Assembly: GCF_025506355.1 (NCBI RefSeq)
Contig: NZ_JANZYP010000004.1
Coordinates: 197,355-261,354, forward strand
Direction of reading: 5' to 3'
DNA length: 64,000 nucleotides
Source of the DNA: Sphaerisporangium corydalis
GTDB taxonomy: Bacteria > Actinomycetota > Actinomycetes > Streptosporangiales > Streptosporangiaceae
Below the pieces are notes generated by a model, which was not told where the DNA came from, made no database searches, and worked only from the letters and a program-made list of their open reading frames with translations. The position numbers and the translations under genes are program-made. Shown here one piece after another: positions 35,513 through 47,700 of this stretch (its first letter is position 1; every line of letters starts with the position of its first letter).

Positions 35513-36538
35513 ATGGTTCCGTCCATGGCTAGCGACGCCGGTAGGACGAGGCGGCCCACCATGACGGATGTGGCGGCCCGGGCCAAGGTGAGCCTGAAGA
35601 CCGTCTCGCGCGTGGTGAACAACGCGCCGCACGTCCAGCCCGAGCTCGTCGAACGGGTGCTCGCCGCCGTCGCCGAACTCGGCTTCCGCCGCAACCTGCT
35701 GGCCAGCTCGCTGCGCTCCGGGCAGACCACGGCCACGATCGGGCTGCTGATCGAGGAGATCGCGAACCCGTTCTACGCGACGATCGCGGGAACCGCCGCC
35801 GAGATCGCCCGGCAGCACGACACGATGCTCATCATCGCCAGCTCCGAGGAGGACCCGGGGCGCGAGCGGCAGCTGCTGCGCGACATGTGCGCCCGCCGCG
35901 TCGACGGGCTGCTCGTGGTGCCGGCCGGCGACGACCACTCGTTCCTGCGCGCCGAGGTCGAGCTCGGCACCCCCATGGTCTTCCTCGACCGGCCGGCCGG
36001 CGGGCTGCTCGCCGACACGGTGCTGCTCGACAACCGAGGGGGCGCGCTGGCCGGGGTGCGCCGGCTCGTCGAGGCGGGCCACCGCCGCATCGGCATCCTG
36101 CTGGACTCGATCGGCGTCTACACGATGCGCGAGCGGCTCGACGGTGCGCAGGACGCGCTGGCCCCTGCCGGTGTGCCGTACGACACCCGGCTGGTCCGCG
36201 ACGGCGTCCGCGATCCGGCGGCGGCCGCACGCGCCGTCGCGGAGATGCTCGAACGGCCCGATCCGCCGACCGCCTTCTTCAGCCTGAACAACCGGATCAC
36301 CCTCGGGGTGATCGAGGAGCTGCACCGGCGCGGCAGCGACGCCGCGCTGCTCGGGTTCGACGACTTCGACATGGCCCGCCTGTCGCCGTACCCGCTGACG
36401 GTGATCGCCTACGACACCCGCGAGCTCGCCAGGGCCGCCGCCGAACTGCTGTTCCGCCGCATCGGGGGCGACCGTTCGTGGCCGCGTACGATAGTGCTCC
36501 CCACCGAGTTGGTGACGCGGGGCGTCCCCCCGCGCTGA
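35513..36538 (+). CDS. LacI-family transcriptional repressor
   Basis: 341 residues from ATG 35513 (GGCGGG ahead; ATG 35525 is an alternative). DNA-binding helix-turn-helix TMTDVAARAKVSLKTVSRVVNN with a hinge helix ending LLASSLRSGQT. The C-terminal periplasmic-binding-protein fold includes IGLLIEEIANPFYATIAGTA, DGLLVVPAG, GHRRIGILLDSIGVYTMRERLDG, AFFSLNNRITLGVIEEL and LGFDDFDMARL. Likely binds a monosaccharide or its phosphate and controls the ROK gene and the ABC importer through the three GACAACGTTGTC-type sites. Confidence 0.92.
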   Translation: MVPSMASDAGRTRRPTMTDVAARAKVSLKTVSRVVNNAPHVQPELVERVLAAVAELGFRRNLLASSLRSGQTTATIGLLIEEIANPFYATIAGTAAEIARQHDTMLIIASSEEDPGRERQLLRDMCARRVDGLLVVPAGDDHSFLRAEVELGTPMVFLDRPAGGLLADTVLLDNRGGALAGVRRLVEAGHRRIGILLDSIGVYTMRERLDGAQDALAPAGVPYDTRLVRDGVRDPAAAARAVAEMLERPDPPTAFFSLNNRITLGVIEELHRRGSDAALLGFDDFDMARLSPYPLTVIAYDTRELARAAAELLFRRIGGDRSWPRTIVLPTELVTRGVPPR

Positions 36539-36539
36539 A

Positions 36540-36928
36540 CCGTGCGCGACCGGTCCAGGACGGCCGCGTACGGCAGGGCCGATGGCCCGCGATCCGGCGC
36601 CGCCCTGGCGGCCCGGACGGTGCATCGTGTGAGGTGGGACACCCTGTACGTCCCGGATGCGTCACGAAACGGCTACATTGAAACGGCCCCAGTTGACATG
36701 CCCGTAACACGGGAGGAGTCTCTACCCGCTGCCTGCCTGACAACGATGTCATAGCCCGATCGGAGGAAACCACCATCGTCATGCGCGTCAACCCTTTCCT
36801 CCCTCGGGATCGTGTCCGGCCAGGAACTCCACCCGGGCGCGACCACCCCCGTCGACCGGCGCTGGGGAGAACCACGTCTCAGGCCGCGGTCGATGCCGCC
36901 TGAGCTGATGACGACCCCGGAGGCAAGA
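36540..36928 (+). other. Regulatory gap ahead of the sugar importer
   Basis: 390 bases without a convincing gene. They hold a TTGACA -35 candidate (36693-36698) and the imperfect operator GACAACGATGTC (36739-36750). GGAGGAAACC with an ATG 13 bases later could open a 40-codon frame, which I do not support. Confidence 0.6.
36739..36750. promoter_or_regulatory. LacI-type operator (GACAACGATGTC) of the sugar ABC operon
   Basis: Differs from the perfect palindrome at one base. Downstream of a TTGACA hexamer and ~300 bases before the ATPase gene; a repressor here would block the importer promoter. Confidence 0.7.
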
Positions 36929-37060
36929 ATGTCATTGGTGACGTCGCGCGAGCCCCTGCGGCCGGACGCGCACGGATCCCTCCGGCGGCCCAGGGACGGC
37001 GACCCCGCCGCCCCGCGGCCGTTCCCGGCACCGGCCAGGAACCGGGTGAACGGCTCATGA
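36929..37060 (+). CDS. Possible 43-residue leader peptide coupled to the importer ATPase
   Basis: ATG with GGAGG at ideal distance (36919-36923), ending in a TGA that overlaps the ATPase ATG (ATGA). Sequence starts [17 protein letters not shown] and is Pro/Arg-rich with no known domain. The placement suggests translational coupling; it may not yield a stable product. Confidence 0.4.
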   Translation: MSLVTSREPLRPDAHGSLRRPRDGDPAAPRPFPAPARNRVNGS

Positions 37061-38604
37061 GCGACGCACCCGTCCTGCTGGAGATGCGTTCGATCACCAA
37101 GGAGTTCCCCGGGGTCAAGGCGCTCTCCGACGTCAACCTGATGGTGCGGGCCGGCGAGATCCACGCGATCGCCGGGGAGAACGGCGCCGGCAAGTCCACC
37201 CTGATGAAGGTGCTCAGCGGGGTGTACCCCTACGGCACCTACTCCGGTGAGATCCTCTACCAGGGCACCGAGAGCCGGTTCGCCGACATCCGGGCCAGCG
37301 AGCACGCCGGCATCGTGATCATCCACCAGGAGCTCGCCCTGGTGCCCGGCATGTCCATCGCCGAGAACATCTTCCTCGGCAACGAGCCGGGCCGAGGCGG
37401 CGTGATCGACTGGAAGATCGCCAACCGCCGTGCGCTGGAGCTGATGGCCCAGGTCGGCCTGGAAGAGGACCCGGACACGCTGATCAAGGACATCGGCGTC
37501 GGCAAGCAGCAGCTCGTGGAGATCGCGAAAGCGTTCGCCAAGGACGTGAAGCTGCTCATCCTCGACGAGCCCACCGCCGCCCTGAACGAGGCCGACTCCC
37601 AGCACCTGCTGGAGCTGCTGCGCGGCTTCCGGCAGCGGGGCATCACCTCGATCATCATCTCCCACAAGCTCAACGAGCTCGCGCAGGTCGCCGACGCGAT
37701 CACCATCCTGCGGGACGGCAAGACGATCGAGACCCTCGGCGTCAAGGCCGACGGCGTCGACGAGGACCGGATCGTCCGTGGCATGGTCGGCCGGGAACTG
37801 CACAGCCGGTTTCCCGACCACACCCCCGACATCGGCGAGGTCTTCTTCGAGGTGCGCGACTGGACGGTCCGGCACCCGATCTCCGCCGACCGCCTGGTGG
37901 TCAAGGGGTCCAGCTTCACCGTGCGCCGCGGCGAGATCGTCGGGTTCGCCGGCCTGATGGGCGCCGGGCGCACCGAGCTGGCGATGAGCATCTTCGGCCG
38001 CTCGTACGGCACCTACGTCTCCGGGCAGATCTTCAAGGACGGCAAGGAGATCGTGCTGAGGTCGGTGTCGGACGCCATCGACCACGGCCTGGCGTACGTC
38101 AGCGAGGACCGCAAGTCGATCGGCCTGAACCTGCTCGACGACATCAAGACCTCGATGGTCGCCGCCAAGCTGTCCAAGGTCTCCACCCACGGCGTGGTCG
38201 ACCCGGTGCGCGAGCACCGGGCGGCCGAGGGCTACCGCAAGAGCCTGCGCGTCAAGGCCCCCACCGTCGACGAGGCGGTCACCACGCTGTCGGGTGGCAA
38301 CCAGCAGAAGGTGGTGCTGGCGAAGTGGATGTTCACCGATCCCGACCTGCTGATCCTCGATGAGCCGACCCGGGGCATCGACGTGGGCGCCAAGTACGAG
38401 ATCTACGGCATCATCCAGCGGCTCGCCGAACAGGGCAAAGGCGTCATCGTCATCTCGTCGGAGCTGCCCGAGCTGATCGGCCTGTGCGACCGGATCTACA
38501 CGGTGTTCGAGGGGACCATCACCGGCAACATCGACCGGCGGGACGCCGACCCCGAGCTACTGATGAAACAGATGACCTCAGTGAAGAAGGCACAGCGATC
38601 ATGA
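37057..38604 (+). CDS. mmsA: Sugar ABC importer ATPase (MmsA/GguA/XylG type)
   Basis: 515 residues with two fused nucleotide-binding domains, the arrangement of monosaccharide importers. Domain 1: Walker [10 protein letters not shown] (40-48), Walker [12 protein letters not shown]. Domain 2: degenerate Walker [11 protein letters not shown], signature [14 protein letters not shown], Walker [13 protein letters not shown]. Best fit is the MmsA/GguA subclass for several monosaccharides (xylose, arabinose, glucose, galactose). ATGA overlaps join it to the permease. Controlled by the LacI operator at 36739. Confidence 0.9.
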   Translation: MSDAPVLLEMRSITKEFPGVKALSDVNLMVRAGEIHAIAGENGAGKSTLMKVLSGVYPYGTYSGEILYQGTESRFADIRASEHAGIVIIHQELALVPGMSIAENIFLGNEPGRGGVIDWKIANRRALELMAQVGLEEDPDTLIKDIGVGKQQLVEIAKAFAKDVKLLILDEPTAALNEADSQHLLELLRGFRQRGITSIIISHKLNELAQVADAITILRDGKTIETLGVKADGVDEDRIVRGMVGRELHSRFPDHTPDIGEVFFEVRDWTVRHPISADRLVVKGSSFTVRRGEIVGFAGLMGAGRTELAMSIFGRSYGTYVSGQIFKDGKEIVLRSVSDAIDHGLAYVSEDRKSIGLNLLDDIKTSMVAAKLSKVSTHGVVDPVREHRAAEGYRKSLRVKAPTVDEAVTTLSGGNQQKVVLAKWMFTDPDLLILDEPTRGIDVGAKYEIYGIIQRLAEQGKGVIVISSELPELIGLCDRIYTVFEGTITGNIDRRDADPELLMKQMTSVKKAQRS

Positions 38605-39902
38605 GCCGCATGAAAGCACTTCAGAAGTCCCTGTTCGGAGGAACGACCTCCAACGCCCGGCAGTTCGGGATGATCTTCACGCTGGTGGCGATCGTCCTGC
38701 TCTTCCAGATCCTGACCGACGGCCTGACGCTGAACTCCGGCAACCTCGTCTCGCTGGTGAGCCAGTACTCCTACATCCTGATCCTGGCGATCGGGATGCT
38801 GATGGTCATCGTCGCCGGGCACATCGACCTGTCGGTGGGCTCGATCGCCGCGTTCGTCGGCATCGTGGTCGCCAAGGTCATGCAGGACTACTCGATACCG
38901 TGGTTCCCTGCCATCCTGATCGGGCTGGCGGCCGGCGCCGTCATCGGCGCCTGGCAGGGCTTCTGGGTGGCCTACGTCGGAGTGCCCGCGTTCATCGTCA
39001 CCCTGGCCGGCATGATGCTGTTCCGGGGCGGCAACCAGTTCATCGGCAACGCCGACACCGTCCCCGTGCCCGAGGGGTTCCGCGTCATCGGCGCCGGATT
39101 CCTGCCGGAGGTCGGCCCGAACACCGGGTACAACAACCTCACGCTGCTGCTCGGCCTGGTGCTGTGCGTGGCCGTCGTGGTCCGCGAGTGGCGGGCGCGG
39201 CGCACCCGGCGCGAGATGGGCGCCGACGTCACCCCGATGTGGATCTCGGCGATCCGGGTCGGCGTCCCGATCCTCGTCGTGGTGTTCGCGACCCTGCGGT
39301 TCGCCGGCGGCCGGGTCGGCACCAGCTTCCCCATCTCCGGGATCATCCTCGGCGTCCTTGTGGTGATCTACGGGTTCGTCACCCGCAACACCGCGGGCGG
39401 CCGGCACATCTACGCGGTCGGTGGCAACGCCCGCGCCGCCGAGCTGTCCGGCGTCAAGCTCAAGCGGGTCAACTTCCTGGTGATGATGAACATGTCGGTC
39501 CTGGCGGCCCTGGCCGGCATGATCTTCGTCGCCCGTTCCGCCGCCTCCGGGCCGCAGGACGGCATCGGCTGGGAGCTGGACGCGATCGCCGCCGTCTTCA
39601 TCGGCGGCGCGGCCGTCTCCGGCGGCCTCGGCACGATCAGCGGATCCATCGTCGGCGGCCTGGTCATGGCCGTGCTGAACAACGGCCTGCAGCTGATGGG
39701 CGTCGGGTCCGACCGGGTGCAGATCATCAAGGGCCTGGTCCTGCTGCTGGCCGTCGCGCTCGACGTCTACAACAAGAAGCAGGGGCGCTTCTCGGTCATC
39801 GAGTCGCTGACACGACCGTTCCGCCGGGACACACCTCCGGCGGATCCCGCCTCACCCGTGGCGGCGGGCCAGGAACAAGGCAAGAGTCCGGTGGCCGGTT
39901 GA
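38601..39902 (+). CDS. mmsB: Sugar ABC importer permease (MmsB/GguB/XylH type)
   Basis: 433 residues, about 10-12 membrane helices; [28 protein letters not shown] and, near the C-terminus, [21 protein letters not shown] are typical of the ribose/xylose-class permeases (BPD_transp_2). Start ATG overlaps the ATPase stop (ATGA). A ~60-residue cytoplasmic loop rich in Arg lies mid-protein. The C-terminal ~20 residues are disordered. Confidence 0.9.
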   Translation: MSRMKALQKSLFGGTTSNARQFGMIFTLVAIVLLFQILTDGLTLNSGNLVSLVSQYSYILILAIGMLMVIVAGHIDLSVGSIAAFVGIVVAKVMQDYSIPWFPAILIGLAAGAVIGAWQGFWVAYVGVPAFIVTLAGMMLFRGGNQFIGNADTVPVPEGFRVIGAGFLPEVGPNTGYNNLTLLLGLVLCVAVVVREWRARRTRREMGADVTPMWISAIRVGVPILVVVFATLRFAGGRVGTSFPISGIILGVLVVIYGFVTRNTAGGRHIYAVGGNARAAELSGVKLKRVNFLVMMNMSVLAALAGMIFVARSAASGPQDGIGWELDAIAAVFIGGAAVSGGLGTISGSIVGGLVMAVLNNGLQLMGVGSDRVQIIKGLVLLLAVALDVYNKKQGRFSVIESLTRPFRRDTPPADPASPVAAGQEQGKSPVAG

Positions 39903-39964
39903 CGGCCACCGTTCGACGGACGGCAAGCCTCCGCCCCCGTCCTACTTCTACGAAGGGCATTGAA

Positions 39965-41074
39965 ATGCGCAATATCCTCGCCAGGGGCGTGGCGGCCGGT
40001 GCCGTCGCGCTGCTGGCACTCACCGCCTGCTCCACGCGTTCGGACGACACCTCCGCGGGCGCCAGCGGCTCGGCCGCCCCCGCGAAGGGCTTCGCCGCCG
40101 ACTCGCTGATCGGCGTCGCGCTGCCGGCGAAGACGTCGCAGAACTGGGTCCTGGCCGGTGACCTGTTCACCAACGGCCTGAAGGAGGCCGGCTTCAAGTC
40201 CGACGTCCAGTACGCGGGCTCCTCCACCACCGTCGCCGACCAGCAGGCGCAGATCTCGGCCATGGTCACCAAGGGCGCCAAGGTCATCGTCGTCGGCGCG
40301 ACCGACGCCGCGCAGCTCAGCACCCAGGTGGAGGCCGCCAAGGCGGCCGGCGCGACCGTCATCGCCTACGACCGGCTCATCAAGAACACCCAGGGCGTCG
40401 ACTACTACGTCGCCTACGACAACTTCAAGGTCGGCGAGCTCCAGGGCCAGGCCCTGCTCGACGGCATGAAGGCCAAGAAGGACAAGGGCCCGTACAACAT
40501 CGAGCTGTTCTCCGGCTCCTCGGACGACAACAACTCGGCGGTCTTCTTCGACGGCGCGATGAGCGTGCTCAAGCCGCAGATCGACTCCGGTGACGTGAAG
40601 GTCGGCTCCGGCCAGACCGCCATCAAGCAGACCGCCACCGACGGCTGGAAGGCGGAGAACGCCCAGCGCCGGATGGACTCGCTGATCACCTCCACCTACA
40701 CCAGCAAGACGCTGGACGGGGTGCTCTCCCCCAACGACACTCTGGCCCGCGCCATCATCACCTCGGTCAAGGGCGCCGGCAAGCCGATCCCCGTGGTGAC
40801 CGGACAGGACTCCGAGCCGGAGTCGGTCAAGTCCATCGTGGCCGGCGAGCAGTACTCGACGATCAACAAGGACACGCGCAACCTGGTCAAGCAGACCATC
40901 CAGATGGTCAAGGACCTGCAGGCCGGCAAGACCCCTGAGGTCAACGACACCAAGTCGTACGACAACGGGGTGAAGGTCGTCCCGTCGTTCCTGCTGCCGC
41001 CGCTGATCGTGACCAAGGCGAACGTCGTCGAGGCCTACGCCAACGACCCCGACCTGGCCCCGCTCACGAAGTAG
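39965..41074 (+). CDS. chvE: Sugar-binding lipoprotein, ChvE type
   Basis: 369 residues. The signal peptide ends in a lipobox LTAC with Cys22 lipidated. The mature domain contains LIGVALPAKTSQNWVLAGD, IVVGATDAAQLSTQVEAAKAAG, VIAYDRLIKNT, ELFSGSSDDNNSAVFFDGAM and PVVTGQDSEPESVKSIVAGEQ, matching ChvE-type multiple-sugar-binding proteins. Third gene of the importer operon, 62 bases after the permease, followed by a strong hairpin. Confidence 0.92.
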   Translation: MRNILARGVAAGAVALLALTACSTRSDDTSAGASGSAAPAKGFAADSLIGVALPAKTSQNWVLAGDLFTNGLKEAGFKSDVQYAGSSTTVADQQAQISAMVTKGAKVIVVGATDAAQLSTQVEAAKAAGATVIAYDRLIKNTQGVDYYVAYDNFKVGELQGQALLDGMKAKKDKGPYNIELFSGSSDDNNSAVFFDGAMSVLKPQIDSGDVKVGSGQTAIKQTATDGWKAENAQRRMDSLITSTYTSKTLDGVLSPNDTLARAIITSVKGAGKPIPVVTGQDSEPESVKSIVAGEQYSTINKDTRNLVKQTIQMVKDLQAGKTPEVNDTKSYDNGVKVVPSFLLPPLIVTKANVVEAYANDPDLAPLTK

Positions 41075-41093
41075 CGAACCAGGTCAGGCAGGC

Positions 41094-41131
41094 GAGCGGG
41101 TCCCCGGGAGCACCACACCGGGGGCCCGCTC
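41094..41131 (+). terminator. Terminator hairpin of the sugar importer operon
   Basis: GAGCGGGTCCCCGG (41094-41107) pairs with CCGGGGGCCCGCTC (41118-41131), 14 bp with one G-T pair, 10-base loop, followed by TCG. Confidence 0.75.
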
Positions 41132-41228
41132 TCGTTCGCCCGCGGTGGCCCGGGCCGCCGAAAATCGTTCGCCCCCCGCCCCCGCCCTGCGCCACCATGG
41201 CCGTAGGCGCAGGGATTCGGAGGGGCGG

Positions 41229-43058
41229 ATGGCCATGCTGGGATCACGTGGCTCCTTCGAGGACCCGCCGTCCGCCCGGAGATCGGCCGTCCTGCTGGCG
41301 CTGCGCCACTACGGCAGGGAGCTGCTGCGCCAGTGGCCGGTCGCCCTGCCCGCGCTGTTCCTCCCCGCCGCGGGCAACACCTGCCTGTTCTACCTGGCGC
41401 CGCTGGCGGTGGGCGGGATCGTGGGCCGGCTGTCCGCCGGCGAGGACGCCACCCTCGCCGTGCTCCTGCCGTACGTGCTCGCCTTCGGCGGGCTGCTGCT
41501 CGCGGGCGAGATCCTGTGGCGGGTGGCCCTGCACTTCGTGAACCGCGCGGAGGCCCGGGGCATGGAGCGGCTCGGCGTGACGGGCATGGACGAGCTGCTG
41601 GCCAAGGACGCCGCGTTCTTCCACGACAACTTCGCCGGCGCGCTGACCAAGCGGGTGCTGAGCTTCTCCGGCGGGTTCGAGGGCTTCATGGACACGCTCA
41701 CGTTCTCGATCGTGGCCAAGGTGGTGCCGCTGGGGTTCGCCTCGGTGGTGCTGTGGCGGTACCACCCGCTGCTGGTCGTCGTCCTGGTGGGCCTCATCAT
41801 GGTCACCGGTGTCCTGGTCGCCCCGCTCATCCGCCGCCGCCAGCGGCTGGTGGACCTGCGTGAAGCCGCCAAGGTACGGGTGTCGGGGCACGTCGCCGAC
41901 GTGCTGTCCAACATGGACACGGTCCGCGCGTTCGCGGCCGAGGACCGCGAGGCCCTGGAGCACCGCTCCCGGCTCGCCGAGCAGCGCAGGCTGACGGTCC
42001 GTTCCTGGGACTACGGCAATCTGCGGGTGGACACCGTCGTCGCCCCGCTGTCGATCATCACCAGCACCGCCGGCCTGCTCCTCGCCGTCGCCCTGCGCGG
42101 CGGCCTGGGCGTGGAGGCGATCGTGGTGACCTTCAGCTACTACACGACCTCGATCGGCATCATGTTCGACTTCAACCAGATCTACCGCCGCATGGAGAGC
42201 GTGCTCACCGAGTCCGCCCAGTTCACCGAGCTCCTGCTCACCCCGCCCGGCGTGACCGACCCCGACGAGCCGCAGCCGCTGCGCCCGGCCGACGCCGGGG
42301 TCCGGTTCGAGCGGGTGAGGTTCGCGCACGCCGGCAACCCGCTCCTGTTCGACGGCCTTGACCTGCGCATCGCCACCGGCACCAAGATCGGGCTGGTCGG
42401 CCGGTCCGGCGGCGGCAAGACCACCCTCACCCGGCTGCTGCTGCGTCTCATGGACATCGACGGCGGCCGGATCCTGATCGGCGGCCAGGACATCGCCCTG
42501 CTCCGCCAGGCCGACCTGCGCAGCCTGATCGCCTACGTCCCGCAGGAACCCGCCATGTTCCACCGGTCGCTGCGCGACAACATCGCCTTCGCCCGGCCGG
42601 GTGCCACCGACGCCGAGATCCGCCGGGCCGCGCGGGCGGCGCACGTCACCGAGTTCGCCGAGGCCCTGCCGGACGGCTTCGACACGCTGGTCGGTGAGCG
42701 CGGCGTGAAGCTCTCCGGTGGCCAGCGGCAGCGTGTCGCCCTGGCCCGCGCCATCGTGCGCGACGCGCCGATCCTGTTGCTGGACGAGGCCACGAGCGCG
42801 CTGGACTCCGAGAGCGAGATCCTCGTGCAGGAGGCGCTGTGGGCCCTGATGCGCGACCGCACCGCACTGGTGGTCGCGCACCGGCTGAGCACCGTCGTCC
42901 GCATGGACCGCCTGATCGTGCTCGACCAGGGCCGCATCGTGGAGCAGGGCGACCACCGCGAACTGCTCCAGGCCGAGGGGCCGTACGCCCGCCTGTGGCA
43001 CCACCAGTCCGGCGGTTTCCTCGCCGAGGAGGACGCCTCGGACGCCGTCCACCGCTGA
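41229..43058 (+). CDS. ABC exporter half-transporter (fused membrane and ATPase domains)
   Basis: 609 residues from ATG 41229 (GGAGGGGCGG immediately upstream). Residues ~30-330 are a six-helix ABC type-1 membrane domain. The nucleotide-binding domain has Walker A GRSGGGKTT, Q-loop YVPQEPAMF, signature LSGGQRQRVALARAI, Walker B ILLLDEATSALD and the switch His in VVAHRLST. A multidrug/lipid-type exporter acting as a homodimer or with a distant partner. Substrate unknown; it is not adjacent to biosynthetic genes. Confidence 0.9.
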   Translation: MAMLGSRGSFEDPPSARRSAVLLALRHYGRELLRQWPVALPALFLPAAGNTCLFYLAPLAVGGIVGRLSAGEDATLAVLLPYVLAFGGLLLAGEILWRVALHFVNRAEARGMERLGVTGMDELLAKDAAFFHDNFAGALTKRVLSFSGGFEGFMDTLTFSIVAKVVPLGFASVVLWRYHPLLVVVLVGLIMVTGVLVAPLIRRRQRLVDLREAAKVRVSGHVADVLSNMDTVRAFAAEDREALEHRSRLAEQRRLTVRSWDYGNLRVDTVVAPLSIITSTAGLLLAVALRGGLGVEAIVVTFSYYTTSIGIMFDFNQIYRRMESVLTESAQFTELLLTPPGVTDPDEPQPLRPADAGVRFERVRFAHAGNPLLFDGLDLRIATGTKIGLVGRSGGGKTTLTRLLLRLMDIDGGRILIGGQDIALLRQADLRSLIAYVPQEPAMFHRSLRDNIAFARPGATDAEIRRAARAAHVTEFAEALPDGFDTLVGERGVKLSGGQRQRVALARAIVRDAPILLLDEATSALDSESEILVQEALWALMRDRTALVVAHRLSTVVRMDRLIVLDQGRIVEQGDHRELLQAEGPYARLWHHQSGGFLAEEDASDAVHR

Positions 43059-43165
43059 CGCGCGCGCCGCGAGAATCCGCAAAGAGGTGTCAAGGTCCCT
43101 GCAAGCGATCCCGCCTACAACTGAATGGAGACGGAAGAGCCCACCATCCACGGGGACTGAGGACC

Positions 43166-43675
43166 ATGAAGAGCTCACCGCGCCACACCGGACTGAAGAT
43201 CGCCTCCGCCGCCGGGCTGCTGTCCCTGGCCATCGTGGGCGCGGCCCCGGCCGCCGGTGCCACGTCGGCCACCGCGTCCCGGTACATCTCCGGCACTCTC
43301 GTGATCGAGACCAACGACTACGAGCCTGGCTTCTGGGCCGACGACGAGCACTGCAAGACGACGATCCGGCTGTCGCGCCTCGTCACGGACGCGAGGGCCG
43401 TCAGCTACCGCCCCTCCGCCAAGTGCGGCGGTGAGATCCGCACCGAGGTCTTCGCCACCCACAAGATCGCGTACGGTGGGAACATCCTCACCACCGGGCG
43501 CGTCGACTTCTACGAAGGCGCCAGCTCCAACACCAACGAGCTGTCCCACAGCGTCGCCTACCAGTTCTACCTGTGGGCCGGCGAGTCGACCACGCGGTCG
43601 ATCAAGGTCTGGAACCTCAGGGAAGGCGAGCGACGCGACTGGGCGCTCGTCACCTACCACGTCACCAACGCCTGA
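43166..43675 (+). CDS. Small secreted hypothetical protein
   Basis: 169 residues. A signal peptide with a hydrophobic core at ~11-26 is cleaved around AAGA-T. The mature ~137 residues are beta-rich with two Cys (HCKTT, AKCGGEI) that could form a disulfide. No family recognised. Preceded by a 107-bp gap after the exporter. Confidence 0.7.
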   Translation: MKSSPRHTGLKIASAAGLLSLAIVGAAPAAGATSATASRYISGTLVIETNDYEPGFWADDEHCKTTIRLSRLVTDARAVSYRPSAKCGGEIRTEVFATHKIAYGGNILTTGRVDFYEGASSNTNELSHSVAYQFYLWAGESTTRSIKVWNLREGERRDWALVTYHVTNA

Positions 43676-43744
43676 CGGCCCGGCGGCGCACGGCCGGGGG
43701 GCTCAGCCGCTACGACCTCTGTCCGCAGTGAAACGGAGAACGAT

Positions 43745-44716
<972 letters not shown>

Positions 44717-44792
44717 ACGACACCGGCCCGGGACGGACGGCCGGGACGGAGGCCGGGCCCGGGGAGGACGGCCGGGACGGGTGGCGTACCGG

Positions 44793-47700
44793 TCACGGGC
44801 ACGGCGGCCGGTACGCCAAGCCGGGGAAGTACTGGTCCCACTCGGCCGTGGTGATCGCCGGGTGGGTGATCCGGCAGAGCCGGGTGGCGAGCCGCGCCGG
44901 GTCGGTCTCCCACAGCAGCACCGTGCGGTCGTAGCCGCCGGTCGCCAGCGTGTGCCCGTCCGGGCTGAACGCGACCGAGGACACGCGGTCGGTGTGCGCC
45001 TCCAGCGAGGACCGCTCCCGGGGACGGCGGACGTCGGCGAGGTCCCATAATCGCGTGACGCGGTCGCTGCCCGCGGTGGCGAGGGTGCGGCCGTCCGGGC
45101 TGAAGGCGACCATGCTGACGTTGTCGGTGTGGCGGGCGAGCGTGGTCAGCGGCGCGGCGCGCCGGGGGTCGGCGACGTCCCACAGCCGGGCGGTGTCGTC
45201 GTACCCGGCGGTGGCCAGCGTGCGCCCGTCCGGGCTGAACGCCAGGGCGTTGATGCCGTCGGTGTGACCGGTCAGCGTGGCGAGCGGCGCGGGCCGCCGG
45301 AGATCGGTGACGTCCCACAGGCGCGCGGTGCGGTTCCAGCCGGCGGTGGCCACCGTGCGCCCGTCCGGGCTGAAGGCGACCGCGTTCACCCCCTCGGTGT
45401 CGCCGGTGAAAAAGGACAGGTCACGCGGCCGGCCGGGTCCGGACACGTCGGTGAGGCGCACGGTGTGGTCGAGGCTGGCGGAGGCCAGGACGCGCCCGTC
45501 GGGGCTGAACGCCACGGCGTTCACGTTCTCCTTGTGCCCGGTGAGGGTGGCCCTCGGGGCGGGGCGGCCGGCGTCGGTGACGTCCCACAGCCGTGCGGTG
45601 CCGTCGTTGCTCGCGGTCGCGAGGGTGCGGCCGTCGGGGCTGAACGCCGTGCCCCAGATCTCGTCCTCGTGGCCGGTCAGGACGGAGCGCAGGCGGGGGT
45701 GGACGGGGTCGGTGACCTCCCACAGCCGGGCGGCGTGGTCCTCGCCGACGGTCGCCAGGGTGCGGCCGTCGGGGTTGAACGCGATCCAGTAGACGGCGGC
45801 GCTGGGGACGGTGAGCGCCGGCCCCGGCAGGTCCCACAGGCGGGCGGTGTAGTCGTCGCTGGCCGTCGCCAGCGTGTGCCCATCGGGGGTGAAGGCGACC
45901 GAGACGGCGTTGCCGGTGTGGCCGGTGAGCGTCGTCACGAGCCTCGGGTGCCGGGGGTCGCCGACGTCGGTCAGGCGGATGGTGTCGTCCAGGCTGGCGG
46001 TGGCCAGGAGCCGCCCGTCGGGGCTGAACGCCACCGACCTGGCGACGTCCCGATGGCCCCTGATCACGATGCTGGTGCCGGCGGCGACGTCCCACAGCCG
46101 GGCGGTGCCGTCGTTGCTCGCGGTGGCGAGCAGGCGCCCGTCCGGGCTGAACGCGACCCAGGCGACGGCGTCGGTGTGCCCGGTGAGCATGCGCGGCCGC
46201 CCCGGGTGCCCAGGATCGGTGACGTCCCACAGCCCGGCGGCGTGGTCGAAGGAGGCGCTCGCCAGCGTGCGCCCGTCGGGGCTGAACGCCACCCCCACCA
46301 CGCCCGCCGTGTGGCCGGCGAGCGTCGCGCGCAGGCGGTGGCCGGCGACGTCCCACAGGCGGACCGTCGTGTCGGTGCTCGCGCTGGCGAGCGTGCGCCC
46401 GTCCGGGCTGAAGGCGACGGCGTTCACGTCGTCGGCGTGGCCCAGCGCGGCCAGGTGCCGGGGGCGGCGGGGATCGGTGGTGTCCCACAGCCGGGCCGTG
46501 TGGTCCCAGCCCGCCGTGGCGAGCAGGCGCCCGTCGGGGCTGAACGCGGCGGCGTTGACGTTCTCGCGGTGGCCGGTGAGCACGGCCAGCGGCTGCGGGC
46601 GGTGGGGGTCGGCGATCCGCCACAGCCGGGTGGTGGCGTCGCGACCGGCGGTGGCGAGCAGGCGCCCGTCGGGGCTCACGGCGACCGCGTTGACGCGGTC
46701 GGTGTGGCCGGTCACCCGGGTGGCGTAGGGGGTGGCGAAGGTGCTGAGCAGGACGCTGCGCGCCTCGTCGGTGGGCGAGAGCCGGTAGGCGGCCAGCGCG
46801 AGCTGCGCCGACAGGGCGGGGTTGGCCGCGCGCAGTTCGACGGCGTCCCCTGCGACCTTCTGCGACAGCGCGATGTCGCGCTGCCCGGCGGCCATCCGCC
46901 CGTTGGCCACCGCGTAGACGGTGGCCGAGCCGGCGACGACGAGCAGGACGGCCAGCAGCGCGACCAGTTCCCGCAGGCGGCGCGCGCGGCGGCGGGCCGC
47001 GTCCTGGTCCCTGGCCTCGGCGGCGACGCCGGCCGCGAGGAACTCCCGCTCCCGCGCGGAAAGGACGGGATCCTTGGCGGCGGCCCAGTCCCGGGCGACG
47101 GCCAGGCGGGTGCCACGGTAGAGGGCGCCGTCGTCGCGGCTCTCGGCTTCCCACGCCCCCGCCGCCTCGGTGATCTGGCGGTGCAGGCGCAGCCCTTCCC
47201 GGTCCTCGGCCAGCCAGCCGCGGAGCCGGGGCCAGGACCGGATCAGCGCCTCGTGGGCGATCTCCACGTTGTCGCCGTTGCGGGTGACCAGGCGGGCCCT
47301 GGTCAGCTCGTCGAGCACCCCGTCGTCGTCGGTTCCGGTCAGCTCGTCACCGGCGACGCGGCGTTTGGTGTCCTCGGTGCCCTCGCCCAGGGCGGTGAGC
47401 CGCAGGAAGATCTGCCGGGCCACGGCCTGCTGGTCCTCGCTCAGCGCGGTGTACACCGCCTCGGAGGTCTGCGCGATGGCGTGGTCGATCCCGCCGGTGG
47501 ACTCGTACCCGGCCAGGGTGAGGGTGTTGCCCCGGCGCCGCCGCCAGGTCTCCAGCAGGGCGTGCGAGATCAGCGGCAGCACCCCGGGCTGCCCGGTGGC
47601 GTCGGCGATGAGCCGCGACACCAGCGCGCCCTCCACCCGGTAGTCCATCTCGGCGGCCGGCCGGGTGATGGCCTGGCGCAGTTCCTCGGCCGTCATGGGC

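Noticed and set aside
36781..36903. 40-codon ORF after GGAGGAAACC in the importer leader
   Set aside because: Spacing of 13 bases to the ATG is too long and the codon bias is weak.
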